Source: Verrucomicrobiaceae bacterium E54 (lineage in GTDB: Bacteria > Verrucomicrobiota > Verrucomicrobiia > Verrucomicrobiales > Akkermansiaceae). From it: a DNA stretch of 64,000 bases. Under the pieces are notes generated by a model that made no database searches, had not been told where the DNA came from, and saw only the letters and a list, made by a program, of their open reading frames with translations. A program made the position numbers and the translations under genes. The stretch lies in the NCBI GenBank assembly GCA_022548915.1, contig JAKZES010000002.1, forward strand, positions 124,001 to 188,000, written 5' to 3'. Shown in pieces: positions 55,296 to 64,000 of the stretch. Positions within the stretch are counted from its first letter, which is position 1. Each line of letters starts with the position of its first letter.

Positions 55296-56987
55296 ATGAA
55301 TCTCGCCACCACCATCATCGCCCTCAAGGCCAGCCTCAGTGCACGGCCCTTCCAAAAGGCCGTCGAGGACCCGGCGGGCACCCAGCAACGCCTGCTGCTC
55401 TCGATCCTCGAGCGCAACAAGGACACCGAATACGGCCGCGCCTACCAGTTCGGCTCGCTCAAGTCGCTGGCGGACTACCAGGGCAACGTTCCGATCGTCG
55501 ACTACGAGAACATCCGGGAGCGGATCGACCGCATGACCCAGGGTGAGGAGAACATCCTCACCGCCGAGACTCCGGTGCTCTTCGCCCAGACCTCCGGCAC
55601 CACCGGGACTCCGAAGTACATCCCGGTCACCCCGACCTGCCAGAAGGGAGGCGGCACCACCACCTGGCTGCATTTCGCGCGCAAGGACCACCCGGCCATG
55701 TTCGCCGGCAAGGTGATCACCATCGTCTCGCCCGCGGTCGAGGGCCGGACCCCGTGCGGCATCCCCTTCGGCTCGACCAGCGGCATGGTCATCCGCGAGT
55801 TGCCCGGAATCGTCCAGAGCGCCTACGCCGTGCCGTACGAGGTTTACGAGGTCGAGGACTACGACGCCAAGTACTACACGCTGCTGCGCTTCGGCGTCGC
55901 CGAAAACGTGACCATGCTCGGCACCGCGAATCCGTCCTCGGTGGTGAAGCTCGCCGAAATGGCCGATCGCCTTTGCGACTCCCTGATCCGCGACATCCGG
56001 GACGGCACCCTCGGCGACGAATTCGAAATCGAGCCGAAGCTGCGGCAGAAGCTGGAACCGAAGCTCCGGGCCGACCCGGGGCGCGCCCGGGATCTCGAGC
56101 AGATGCGCGAGCGCCGGGGCGGCCGGTTGCTCCCGGCGGACTACTGGCCCGGCATGGCGCTCATCGGTTGTTGGAAGGGGGGCACCGTCTCCTCCTATCT
56201 TGAGCGGTTCCCGGAGTGGTACGACCCCGATGGCCGGGGCATGCCCGCCAACCGCGACATGGGCTATCTCGCCTCCGAGGCGCGGATGAGCATCCCGGTC
56301 TCCGACCACGGGGCCGGCGGCGTGCTCACCGTCCACCTCAATGTCTTCGAACTCGTGCCGGCGGAAGACATCGACGGCCATCCCGGCGACCCGGACTCAT
56401 GGCGCTTTCTCGGCCTCGATGAGGTCGAGGTCGGCCAGGAATACTATGTCTTCATCACCACCACCGGAGGCCTCTACCGCTATGACATGAACGACGTGAT
56501 CGAGGTGGTCGGCCGGTATCGCAAGGCACCGGTGGTCGTCTTCCGCCGCAAGGGCCGGGGCATGACCAACCTCACGGGCGAGAAGCTGAGCGTGAACCAA
56601 CTGATCGAGGCGGTCGCCCAGGCGTCCGCCGCCGCCGGGGTGGAAGCACCTCATTTCAAGGCCGAGCCGGACTCCGAAGCGTCACGCTACGTCTTCAAGG
56701 TCGAGTTCCGGCCAACGCCGGACGAGGCGACCGCCCGCGCCTTCCTGAAGGCGGCCGACGAGGCCCTCGACGAACTCAACATCGAGTGGAAGACCAAGCG
56801 CGCCAGCGGACGGCTGCGCGATCCGGTTCTCCAGGTCATGAAGGAAGGCTGGTACGAGCGCGGCAAGCAGAAGCTCGTCGCCGAGGGCAAGCGCCTGTTC
56901 CAGGCCAAGACCATCCTGCTCGATGCCAAGGCCGTTTACCGCCCCGAACCCGGGGAGACCGCCATGGAGATTTCCGCTGATGGATGA
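55296..56987 (+). CDS. GH3-family acyl-adenylating enzyme
   Basis: 563 residues. It matches the GH3 auxin-responsive family of ANL adenylating enzymes: QTSGTTGTPKYIPVT is the ATP-binding P-loop, LYRYDMNDVIEVVGR the ribose/adenine motif, and LTGEKLSV the hinge to the C-terminal lobe. In plants these conjugate amino acids to hormones; bacterial homologues activate a carboxylate with unknown acceptor. Starts 21 bases after the kinase stop, so probably in the same operon. Confidence 0.9.
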   Translation: MNLATTIIALKASLSARPFQKAVEDPAGTQQRLLLSILERNKDTEYGRAYQFGSLKSLADYQGNVPIVDYENIRERIDRMTQGEENILTAETPVLFAQTSGTTGTPKYIPVTPTCQKGGGTTTWLHFARKDHPAMFAGKVITIVSPAVEGRTPCGIPFGSTSGMVIRELPGIVQSAYAVPYEVYEVEDYDAKYYTLLRFGVAENVTMLGTANPSSVVKLAEMADRLCDSLIRDIRDGTLGDEFEIEPKLRQKLEPKLRADPGRARDLEQMRERRGGRLLPADYWPGMALIGCWKGGTVSSYLERFPEWYDPDGRGMPANRDMGYLASEARMSIPVSDHGAGGVLTVHLNVFELVPAEDIDGHPGDPDSWRFLGLDEVEVGQEYYVFITTTGGLYRYDMNDVIEVVGRYRKAPVVVFRRKGRGMTNLTGEKLSVNQLIEAVAQASAAAGVEAPHFKAEPDSEASRYVFKVEFRPTPDEATARAFLKAADEALDELNIEWKTKRASGRLRDPVLQVMKEGWYERGKQKLVAEGKRLFQAKTILLDAKAVYRPEPGETAMEISADG

Positions 56988-57008
56988 AATCCGCAACCAT
57001 CGGTCGAC

Positions 57009-57464
57009 CTACCGCTGGCTTTCGACCCGTCGTTTGATCTCCTTGAGAAGCCCGGAGTAGGAGCTCTTGCCCGCCAGCATCGGCTGGCGGACGGTTTCGC
57101 CATAGACCGTGCTCTCCTGTGCGATCTCGACGTCGCACATCAGGCGGACCTGATCCGCGCCCATCGGCGACCAGCTCACGGTCGGACGGATGATCACCGG
57201 ATTCGGGTTGCCGACCGTCTTCCAGGCGATCTCGGCCTGGCGGCCACCCACCTTTTCGAAGGTCACCGAAGAGCTCGTTTCCGAGCGCACCGAAAATCCC
57301 TGTTCGCGAAACACGGCCACCGTCGCCGGGCGGATCGATGCCGGCGACGCCTGCTTCACCGTCACCTTGGCCAGCGAGTCGCTGCCGGGGCCACCCACCC
57401 CGACCGCCCCTCCGCAGCCGGCGAGAAGCAGACACGTCAATCCAAGCAGCTGATATCTCGTCAT
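57009..57464 (-). CDS. Small lipoprotein, unknown function
   Basis: 151 residues. Signal peptide with a clear lipobox LLAGCGG (cysteine at residue 17). The mature part is a small alpha/beta domain with FREQGFSVRSETSSSVTFEK and VRLMCDVEIAQESTVYGETV. No named family recognised. Convergent with the GH3 gene, divergent from the porin gene. Confidence 0.72.
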   Translation of the reverse strand: MTRYQLLGLTCLLLAGCGGAVGVGGPGSDSLAKVTVKQASPASIRPATVAVFREQGFSVRSETSSSVTFEKVGGRQAEIAWKTVGNPNPVIIRPTVSWSPMGADQVRLMCDVEIAQESTVYGETVRQPMLAGKSSYSGLLKEIKRRVESQR

Positions 57465-57625
57465 GGAGTGAGCATGGGCTTCCCGGGTGATGGGTCGAGT
57501 CGAATGAGCGGCATGGGAGTCCGGACCGGATTCGCCTTCGCGAGATGCGTCTTCCGCGGTAAGAACCGGCCGCCGCGAGCACTCCGCTCGATATCAAAAG
57601 CTCCTCGATCGTGACGGACCCACGC

Positions 57626-58804
57626 ATGCCTTTCATCCTCCTCCTGTTTCTGGTGGGCGGGACACCTGTTGTCGGCGAAGAGCCCGTCTTGCCCGGGGAC
57701 ATTGCCCGGGAAATCGAATCGACCGGTGGGGGAGCCGGGTTGCTGCCCGTGCTCGAGGAATGGGACAAGACCCGCGACCGGATCGACAAGGAGATCGGTC
57801 TGAGCTGGTCGGTCCGCTACGATACCGTCGCGCTCGGCGCCGCGCTCGGCCATGGGGTGCCGGTGGGGGCCTCCGGCGACTTCACCTTGCAGGGGATCTG
57901 GGCACCCGCCCGGCGCTGGAGCGGCAACCCGACCGAACTGCGCTTCCGCCTGCGCGACCGCCATGCGCTGGGAGGCCGGGCGGCCTCCGAACTCGGCCCC
58001 GGCATCGGCGCGCTGTGGGGCGTGGTCGATGGCTTCAGCGGCAGCGGCTTCGAGGTGCCGGATTTCTTTTTCCGCCATGTCTTCGAGCGCAGCGGCATCG
58101 AGCTCCGCTACGGCCAGATGACCATCGATGCCCAGTTCGGCGGACACCAGTTGGCGAGTGCGAAGAACTATTTCCTCAACCAGGCCTTCGCCTCGAGTCC
58201 GGCGGTCGCCTTTCCGCGCTTCGGTGCGGGCATCACGCTGGCCAAGAGCTTCGACAACGGCTTCAGCATCGGCCTCGGATCGACGACGGTCCAGGGCACG
58301 CAGCAAGGGGCGCAGGTGGATCTCGAGTTCGGTTCCGACGACCTGTTCCACGCCCTGCAGTTCGCCTACGACTTCAAGGGCGCGGACGTTCTACCCCGGC
58401 GCATTCAACTCCTCGGGTGGCACAGCGACGCCGTCGAGGATGCCGGCCGCCCCGGGGGCCAGGGGCTTCAGCTCATCCACGAGCGCGCGCTTTCTGCCGA
58501 TGGAAGCCGTATTTTCGTCAAGCTCGCATGGGCGGACGGCGGCGCGACACCGGTCGACTGCTTCCTTGCCGCCGGTTTCGGGCGGCCATGCGGAGACCAT
58601 GACTTTCTCGGTCTGGCCGCCGGGATCGGCCGCGGCTCCGGACCGGCCAAGGACTGGCAGGGAGTGATCGAGGGATTCTACCGCTGGCATCCCTGGGAGA
58701 GCCTCCGCATCTCGCCGGATGTCCAGCTGCTCTTCGGCGAAGGATTCAACGGCAGTCCGGGAATCCGGGTGGTCGCGGGGTTGCGGGCCGGGCTGGTCTT
58801 CTGA
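57626..58804 (+). CDS. OprB-like carbohydrate-selective porin
   Basis: 392 residues from the ATG at 57626 (a GTG at 57611 is possible). Signal peptide about 1-18 (ending VVGEEP). Beta-rich with RYDTVALGAALGHGVPVGAS, FDNGFSIGLGS and a C-terminal GLRAGLVF ending in phenylalanine. Domain pattern matches the OprB family (PF04966) of sugar-uptake porins. Not in an operon; the downstream gap contains the MITE-like element. Confidence 0.75.
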   Translation: MPFILLLFLVGGTPVVGEEPVLPGDIAREIESTGGGAGLLPVLEEWDKTRDRIDKEIGLSWSVRYDTVALGAALGHGVPVGASGDFTLQGIWAPARRWSGNPTELRFRLRDRHALGGRAASELGPGIGALWGVVDGFSGSGFEVPDFFFRHVFERSGIELRYGQMTIDAQFGGHQLASAKNYFLNQAFASSPAVAFPRFGAGITLAKSFDNGFSIGLGSTTVQGTQQGAQVDLEFGSDDLFHALQFAYDFKGADVLPRRIQLLGWHSDAVEDAGRPGGQGLQLIHERALSADGSRIFVKLAWADGGATPVDCFLAAGFGRPCGDHDFLGLAAGIGRGSGPAKDWQGVIEGFYRWHPWESLRISPDVQLLFGEGFNGSPGIRVVAGLRAGLVF

Positions 58805-58808
58805 GCCT

Positions 58809-59047
58809 GGGTGCAACTGAAAGTGGTGGGCAGAGCGGTTGGGGTGACCGCGATGCAGCGGTCCGCGGCCGGACGTTCCAGGCCCGGATGACGAGCCTCC
58901 GGGAGATCCAGAGTGCGGCGATTCATCGCCGGTGGCCCGGCTCGCATTGAAATGCTTCGCCAAAGCGGCGATGAATCGCCGCAGTCTAGAGGGGAATGGC
59001 TGCCGGCCGGCCAGTCCCGGCCATGCCCACCACTTTCAGTTACACCC
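58809..59047. mobile_element. MITE-like element with 24-bp terminal inverted repeats
   Basis: The ends 58809-58832 and 59024-59047 are inverted copies with one mismatch (first bases GGGTGCAACTGAAAGTGGTG). Inside lie a second perfect inverted pair of 18 bases (58914-58931 and 58966-58983, centred on GGCGATTCATCGCC, itself palindromic) and several short GC palindromes. No open frame for a transposase. It fills the 294-base gap between the porin and the histidine kinase. I did not identify a target-site duplication with certainty. Confidence 0.7.
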
Positions 59048-59098
59048 TCTGAGCCCGACCGGCTTGCGTCGGGCCCGGGAATCCACAAGGCTGGCTGC

Positions 59099-61324
59099 AT
59101 GGGCAAGCCGATCGGTTCCAGGGTGGCGGCGCGCAGCGGTGTCGGGTTCCTGATGCTGGTGCTTCTGCTTGCCCCTGCCGCGTTGGCCAAAGACGCCACC
59201 CCGCGGGTCCTGCTGCTCTTTTCCCACGACCGGCTGCTGCCGGCCAATGCCGAGCTGGAGGAGGGATTCCGCGAGGGAATCGGCAGGCACCGCGACGAGG
59301 TCGAGATCTTCGCCGAGTTTCTCGACGTCGTCCGCTTTCCCGAGCGGTCCCATGCGGAAAGCATGACCCGCTATCTCCGGGAACGCTACGCGGGCCAACC
59401 GCCGGACGTGGTTGTCGCGATAGGCCCGCAAAGCATCGGCTTTCTGGCCGGGCACCGTGAGCAGTTGTTTCCTGGAACCCCGGGGGTGATCGCCGGATTC
59501 ACTAACCGTGACCTGATCGCCGCCGAACCGATCACCGAGGTCGCCGGTCGCCCGATGGTCTGGACCATCGAACCGATCCTGGACGAGATTCCGAAATGCC
59601 GATCGGACATCCGGCGGCTCCACCTGATTGCCGGGGCAGCTCCCTTCGACCAACAGAGACTTCAAGACGCGCTCAAGGTCTGCGAGGCGACCGACTCCGG
59701 TCTTGCCGTCACCACCTCGGTCGGCGAGGAACTGTCATCGCTTCACGACGCCGTAGCCCGACTCCCCAGGAACACCCTCGTCGTCTACTTGAGTTATTTC
59801 CTTACCCCCGGAGGGGCCACCACGGTGCCTCGCGAGGTGGGCAGTGAACTTGCGGCTTCCGCTTCGGTGCCGGTGATCGGCCTCTTCGACACCTACTTCG
59901 GCGACGGCATCACCGGCGTCTGCGCCGCCTCCTTTCGCGACGAAGGCATCGCGGCCGCCGACCTGGTCTCGCGCATTCTCGCTGGCGAAGCGCCCGACTC
60001 GATCGGCATCCTGCCGCCTGCGGAGCCCCGCTTTGTATTCGATGCAAGGCAGCTCAAGCGCTGGAATTGGGATCCTGACGTGCTGCCGGCCGGCAGCATC
60101 GTCCGCCATCGCACCCCCGGACTCTGGGAACAGCATCGGGGGGCGGTTCTCGGCAGTCTTGCCGTGTTGCTCGTTCAAAGTTCACTGATTGGTGGCCTGG
60201 TGGTCACCAAGCGCCGCCAGACCCGCATGGCCCAGGCCCTCCGCCGCTCGGAGGCAAGGTTCGCGGGGATTTTCGCCGGCAGTCCTTCCGCGGTCGCGAT
60301 TGTCCGGCAGAGCGACGGTCGGACCGTCGAGGTCAATCCCGCATGGGAATCGACCACCGGCATCCCGCGGGCCGACTCGATCGGCCGGACTCCGCTGGAA
60401 CTGGGTTTCGTGATCGAAGGGGATTCCGAGCAGCGATTCACGGAATTTCTCAAGTCAGGCAAGCCACTTCGGAACTATGAGCAGGCCTTCCGCGCACCGG
60501 ATCACCGGATGCTCACACTGAGCCTCGCCACCGAACTGGTCGAGCTTCATGGAGAACCCTGCTACGTGGTCATGGCCGAGGATGTGACCGGCGTTCGCGA
60601 GGCCACCGAGGCGCGCCGCCAGTTGTCCCGCGCCTCGCGACTCGCCCAGCTCGGAGAAATGACCGCCGCGATCTCCCACGAGGTGAACCAGCCGCTGGCC
60701 GCGATACTCAGCAACACCGAGGCCGCCGAGATGCTGATGGCGCAGGACGCACCTCCCATCGACGAGGTGCGGCAGATCCTCTCCGACATCCGCCGCGACG
60801 ACCTGCGTGCCAGCGAGGTGATCCAGCGGGTGCGCGCGCTGGTCACCCGCAAGGAAACCCACTTCGAACCCATCGCCATCGGCGACCTTCTCCGGCACAG
60901 CGTGGAGCTCATCGCCCACGAAGTGAAACGCCGGGGCGTCGCCGTCGAGTTCGACATCGTCCCGGGGCTCCCGCCGGTGACCGGTGACCGCGGCCAGCTT
61001 GAGCAGGCCTTCCTGAACCTGATCTTCAACGCGATGGAGGCGATGGCGGAAACGCCGGTCGCCCGCCGCCAGATCACCGTCTCCGCCGTCGTCGAATCTG
61101 CCGATCGCCTGCGGATCACGGTCGGCGACCGGGGCACCGGCATCGACGACGGGAACCTTGGGAAGATCTTCGATTCCTTCTTCAGCACGAAGGAGGGGGG
61201 CATGGGCCTGGGCCTCGCCCTGGTGCATTCGATCGCCGAACTCCACGGAGGCCGGATCGGGGCGGAAAACAACGCTTCCGGAGGCGCGGATTTTCATCTA
61301 ACGCTTCCACTCCAGCGATCATGA
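59099..61324 (+). CDS. Histidine kinase with ABC substrate-binding-like sensor
   Basis: 741 residues from the ATG at 59099; longer readings run into the MITE-like element. Signal anchor about 10-30, then a periplasmic domain (about 35-330) like the ABC-type sugar-binding/COG2984 proteins (RVLLLFSHDRLLPANAELEE, VVAIGPQSIGFL). A second transmembrane helix (about 350-372) leads to a PAS domain (about 385-510), a HisKA region with phospho-acceptor H in ISHEVNQPLAAI and an ATPase domain (N box NLIFNAMEAM, G boxes GDRGTGI and GGMGLGLALV). It overlaps its regulator gene by ATGA. Confidence 0.94.
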   Translation: MGKPIGSRVAARSGVGFLMLVLLLAPAALAKDATPRVLLLFSHDRLLPANAELEEGFREGIGRHRDEVEIFAEFLDVVRFPERSHAESMTRYLRERYAGQPPDVVVAIGPQSIGFLAGHREQLFPGTPGVIAGFTNRDLIAAEPITEVAGRPMVWTIEPILDEIPKCRSDIRRLHLIAGAAPFDQQRLQDALKVCEATDSGLAVTTSVGEELSSLHDAVARLPRNTLVVYLSYFLTPGGATTVPREVGSELAASASVPVIGLFDTYFGDGITGVCAASFRDEGIAAADLVSRILAGEAPDSIGILPPAEPRFVFDARQLKRWNWDPDVLPAGSIVRHRTPGLWEQHRGAVLGSLAVLLVQSSLIGGLVVTKRRQTRMAQALRRSEARFAGIFAGSPSAVAIVRQSDGRTVEVNPAWESTTGIPRADSIGRTPLELGFVIEGDSEQRFTEFLKSGKPLRNYEQAFRAPDHRMLTLSLATELVELHGEPCYVVMAEDVTGVREATEARRQLSRASRLAQLGEMTAAISHEVNQPLAAILSNTEAAEMLMAQDAPPIDEVRQILSDIRRDDLRASEVIQRVRALVTRKETHFEPIAIGDLLRHSVELIAHEVKRRGVAVEFDIVPGLPPVTGDRGQLEQAFLNLIFNAMEAMAETPVARRQITVSAVVESADRLRITVGDRGTGIDDGNLGKIFDSFFSTKEGGMGLGLALVHSIAELHGGRIGAENNASGGADFHLTLPLQRS

Positions 61325-61950
61325 CGCTCGGCCCGACACCTGCCGTCCATCTCATCGATGACGACGATTCCCTCCGCACCGCACTGGGGCGACTCTTCAC
61401 GGCTGCGGGCTTGAAGGTGCACAGCTACGCCTCGGCCACCGAGTTTCTCCTGAAGCGGGAACCGGGCATCCGCGGATGTCTGGTCGTCGACGTGCGGATG
61501 CCGGGAGGCCCGGGCGGCCTTGAACTGCAGGAAGCTCTCGTCCGGCAGGGCACGGACCTGCCGCTGATCTTCATCACCGGTCACGGCAACATCCCGATGA
61601 GCGTGGAGGCCATCAAGGCCGGTGCCTTCGATTTCCTGACCAAGCCGGTGAAAGGCGAGGAGTTGCTTGGAAAGGTCCGCGCCGCCCTCGAGCGGGAGGA
61701 AAGGCAGTGGGCCGCCACCCGTCAGCGGCGCGACCTGTTCGAGCGTTTCGAGAAACTCACGCCTTCCGAGGGCAAGGTGTTTCGGCGTGTGGTCGCCGGC
61801 CTGTTGAACAAGCAGATCGCGGACGAGCTTGGATGCTCGGAGCGCACGGTGAAGGCACACCGCTCCCAGGTGATGTCGAAGATGGAGGCCGCCTCCCTCG
61901 CCGAACTCGTCCGGATGGCGGGTGAGATGCGCGAGCCCACCGCCGAATAG
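61321..61950 (+). CDS. FixJ/NarL-type response regulator
   Basis: 209 residues, start overlapping the kinase stop. Receiver with acidic pocket HLIDDDDS, acceptor D in VVDVRMPG, T in FITGHGN and K in FLTKPVKG. C-terminal LuxR helix-turn-helix (LTPSEGKVFRRVVAGLLNKQ, then ERTVKAHRS). FixJ-type regulators are phosphorylated by their adjacent kinase and activate sigma-70 promoters. Targets unknown; the neighbouring receiver and aquaporin are candidates by position only. Confidence 0.94.
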   Translation: MTLGPTPAVHLIDDDDSLRTALGRLFTAAGLKVHSYASATEFLLKREPGIRGCLVVDVRMPGGPGGLELQEALVRQGTDLPLIFITGHGNIPMSVEAIKAGAFDFLTKPVKGEELLGKVRAALEREERQWAATRQRRDLFERFEKLTPSEGKVFRRVVAGLLNKQIADELGCSERTVKAHRSQVMSKMEAASLAELVRMAGEMREPTAE

Positions 61951-62044
61951 CTTGCCCTGGCAAAGACGCCAATCCGCGTGGGGACGCGCCGGCATGATTC
62001 GTCCGACGTGCTTCCGCCCGATGCACACCTGAACATGGCACCAA

Positions 62045-62063
62045 GGGGCAGGGGATTTGCCCC
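62045..62063. promoter_or_regulatory. Small inverted repeat upstream of the lone receiver
   Basis: GGGGCA, seven bases, TGCCCC, embedded in CCAAGG...CCAAGG flanks. It lies about 45 bases before the next start and may be a regulator site or hairpin. Confidence 0.35.
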
Positions 62064-62108
62064 AAGGTCCTATTCCATTGTGAAAGCGACGCGTCCAGTC
62101 TTCGAGGC

Positions 62109-62480
62109 TTGAGCAAGGCATCCAACAGGATCGTCGTCGTCGATGACGACCCCGGAATCCGGCAGGCACTGGTGCGACTGTTGAGTGCTGCCGGGCTTGA
62201 AGTGACGACCTTCGAATGCGGCGAAACCCTCCTGGCAGCCGGCGATGCGGCCCACAGCGGCGTGCTCATCCTCGACATCCAGCTTCCCGGGATGAACGGC
62301 CTCGAAGTCCATGACCGGCTCCAACTCCAAGGCATGTCGATCCCGACCATCTTCATCACCGGCCGGGCCGGAGAGCGTCAGCTGGAACAGATCCAGCGCC
62401 TCGGCACCCCCTGCTTCAGCAAACCCTTTCCCGGTGCCGCCCTGATCAACGCCGTCCGCAAACGGCTCCCCGCCGCCTGA
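62109..62480 (+). CDS. Single-domain response regulator receiver
   Basis: 123 residues from a TTG at 62109; no ATG or GTG gives a full receiver. Acidic residues VVVDDDP, acceptor D in [13 protein letters not shown] in FITGRAG and K in CFSKPFPG. No output domain, so it probably acts as a phosphate sink, relay or by protein contact. It is a paralogue of the receiver of the preceding regulator; the same kinase may serve both. Confidence 0.85.
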   Translation: MSKASNRIVVVDDDPGIRQALVRLLSAAGLEVTTFECGETLLAAGDAAHSGVLILDIQLPGMNGLEVHDRLQLQGMSIPTIFITGRAGERQLEQIQRLGTPCFSKPFPGAALINAVRKRLPAA

Positions 62481-62508
62481 TCCACTCTCCCAACCAACCC
62501 CAACTCCC

Positions 62509-63210
62509 ATGAAAACATCCAACAAACTCCTCGCCGAATTCTTCGGCACCTTCTGGCTCGTTTTCGGCGGCTGCGGCAGCGCCGTGCTCGCCGCCACCTT
62601 TCCCGATGTCGGCATCGGCCTCCTCGGCGTGTCCTTCGCCTTCGGCCTTACCGTGCTGACCATGGCCTACGCGATCGGCCACGTCTCCGGCTGCCACCTC
62701 AACCCGGCGGTCACCATCGGCCTCTGCGCCGGTGGGCGGCACCCGTGGTCGGAGGCCGGCGGCTACATCGTCGCCCAGGTGGTCGGCGGGCTTGCCGGTG
62801 CCGGGGTGCTCTACCTGATCGCCAGCGGCAAGGCGGACTTCACCGCAGCGGACGGCTTCGCCTCGAATGGCTACGGCGAACACTCGCCCGGTGGCTACTC
62901 GCTGCTCGCCTGCCTCGTCGCCGAGGTCGTGCTGACCTTCTTCTTCCTCATGATCATTCTCGGCGCGACCGACAAGCGGGCACCCGCCGGCTTCGCACCC
63001 ATTGCGATCGGCCTCGGCCTCACGCTCATCCACCTGATCGGCATCCCGGTCACCAACCTCTCCGTCAACCCCGCCCGCAGCACCGGTCCCGCCGTCTTCG
63101 TCGGCGGCTGGGCCATCCAGCAGCTCTGGCTGTTCTGGCTCGCCCCGATCGTCGGCGCCGCGCTGGCCGGCATCGTTTACCCGAGAGTCGCGGGTTCAAC
63201 CGACTCCTGA
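62509..63210 (+). CDS. aqpZ: Aquaporin Z-type water channel
   Basis: 233 residues, the size of AqpZ. Six transmembrane helices with two NPA boxes: [10 protein letters not shown] (about residue 64) and [10 protein letters not shown] (about residue 186), the latter followed by the arginine of the selectivity filter. Histidine in the filter region (HLIGIP) favours water over glycerol, as in AqpZ. Starts 28 bases after the receiver stop. Confidence 0.93.
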   Translation: MKTSNKLLAEFFGTFWLVFGGCGSAVLAATFPDVGIGLLGVSFAFGLTVLTMAYAIGHVSGCHLNPAVTIGLCAGGRHPWSEAGGYIVAQVVGGLAGAGVLYLIASGKADFTAADGFASNGYGEHSPGGYSLLACLVAEVVLTFFFLMIILGATDKRAPAGFAPIAIGLGLTLIHLIGIPVTNLSVNPARSTGPAVFVGGWAIQQLWLFWLAPIVGAALAGIVYPRVAGSTDS

Positions 63211-63249
63211 AACATCCTCCAACAACCCCAACAAGAAAGACATAGACCA

Positions 63250-64000
63250 ATGAGAACGAAACCACCCTTGATCCGCTTCCTGCTCACCGCCGCCGTCGCC
63301 TTCGCGGGCGTGGCCTCCGCGCAGGCCAAAAAACCGAACATCCTCGTCATCTGGGGCGACGATATCGGCTGGTTCAACCCAAGCTGCTACCACCGCGGCA
63401 TCATGGGCTACCAGACGCCGAACATCGACCGCATCGCCAACGAAGGCGCGCTCTTCACCGACTGGTATGGCGGCCAAAGCTGCACCGCCGGCCGCGCGGC
63501 CTTCATCACCGGACAATCACCGATCCGCACCGGCCTCACCAAGGTCGGGCTGCCCGGCGCTCCCGAGGGCATGCAGAAGGAAGACCCGACCATCGCCACC
63601 CTTCTGAAAGCACAGGGCTACATGACCGGCCAGTTCGGCAAGAACCACCTCGGCGACCGCGACGAGATGCTGCCGACCGCCCATGGTTTCGACGAGTTCT
63701 ACGGCAACCTCTATCACCTCAATGCCGAAGAGGAACCGGAGAACCCCGACTACCCCAAGGACCCGGAATTCAAGAAGCAATTCGGTCCCCGCGGCGTGAT
63801 CAGCTCGACCGCCGACGGCAAGATCGAGGACACCGGCCCGCTGACCAAGAAACGCATGGAGACGGTCGACGAGGAAGTCACGGCCAGGGCGATCGATTTC
63901 ATGGACCGCGCCAAGAAGGCGGACAAGCCGTTCTTCATCTGGTGGAACGCCACCCGCATGCACGTCTGGACCCACCTCAAGGAGGAATCCGAGGGCAAGA
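63250..64000 (+). CDS. Secreted arylsulfatase, 3'-truncated at window edge
   Basis: 250 residues visible from the ATG at 63250. Signal peptide about 1-26 (ending ASAQA). [20 protein letters not shown] gives metal aspartates, and C78 in [14 protein letters not shown] is the formylglycine site, here C-x-A-x-R rather than C-x-P-x-R, a known variant. [10 protein letters not shown] is a further family motif. The rest lies beyond the window. 39 bases after the aquaporin gene. Substrate unknown. Confidence 0.92.
   Translation, partial: MRTKPPLIRFLLTAAVAFAGVASAQAKKPNILVIWGDDIGWFNPSCYHRGIMGYQTPNIDRIANEGALFTDWYGGQSCTAGRAAFITGQSPIRTGLTKVGLPGAPEGMQKEDPTIATLLKAQGYMTGQFGKNHLGDRDEMLPTAHGFDEFYGNLYHLNAEEEPENPDYPKDPEFKKQFGPRGVISSTADGKIEDTGPLTKKRMETVDEEVTARAIDFMDRAKKADKPFFIWWNATRMHVWTHLKEESEGK

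Noticed and set aside
58913-59098. Upstream extension of the histidine kinase frame
   Set aside because: Translates the inverted repeats of the MITE-like element; the signal anchor begins at 59099.

Overview
The window reads as chromosomal DNA of a high-GC member of the Verrucomicrobiota, probably near Haloferula, Luteolibacter or Roseibacillus. This is inferred from gene content, not from a marker phylogeny. The pointers are an ECF sigma factor of the Rhodopirellula/Verrucomicrobium type with a FecR-LamG anti-sigma, a PEP-CTERM protein, very large secreted LamG proteins, two sulfatases and many short lipoproteins. I see no rRNA, tRNA, CRISPR array, prophage or complete insertion sequence.

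Layout. 1-5.4 kb: the end of a GH116 glycosidase, a sulfatase, a toxin-antitoxin pair bracketed by a 28-bp direct repeat, and three small envelope genes. 5.5-10.5 kb: a SulP transporter, a cobalamin riboswitch with its BtuB-type receptor, and recA. 10.5-22.6 kb: a LuxR-type remnant, then an ECF sigma factor, a FecR-LamG anti-sigma, a PEP-CTERM protein and three huge paralogous LamG proteins, closed by a response regulator gene with an in-frame stop. 22.8-27.4 kb: a DUF2868/DUF3482 GTPase module with a cysteine-motif protein and a decayed oxidoreductase. 27.4-35.6 kb: a secreted metzincin, a WalJ-like hydrolase, an AsmA-like protein and a yqjD-yqjE-yqjK-like trio. 35.6-39.1 kb: two PilT-type ATPases and a GltS transporter.

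39.3-50.4 kb is the most interesting region. A seven-gene minus-strand operon (small protein, DUF3300, DUF2950, two DUF1254/1214 proteins, two outer-membrane channel-like proteins) is divergent from a TPR regulator. A lipase-like lipoprotein and a SYLF lipoprotein follow. An identical 15-bp sequence, followed by a second GTTAC box, lies upstream of the operon and again upstream of the SYLF gene, which suggests one regulon of uncharacterised envelope proteins.

50.5-57.5 kb: a plus-strand run with a membrane-anchored fumarylacetoacetase-fold protein, an alpha/beta hydrolase, an enolase-superfamily enzyme, a Ser/Thr kinase translationally coupled to it, and a GH3-type adenylating enzyme, then a convergent lipoprotein. 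57.6-64 kb: an OprB-like porin, a 239-bp MITE-like element, a histidine kinase with an ABC-binding-protein-like sensor coupled to a FixJ-type regulator, a lone receiver, an aquaporin and the start of a second sulfatase.

Two regulatory inferences rest on direct sequence matches. The ECF sigma gene and the PEP-CTERM gene carry matching promoter-like elements with identical spacing, so the sigma factor probably controls itself and the adjacent exported proteins. The operator pair around 46.5 and 50.5 kb ties the DUF1254/2950/3300 operon to the SYLF-lipase pair.
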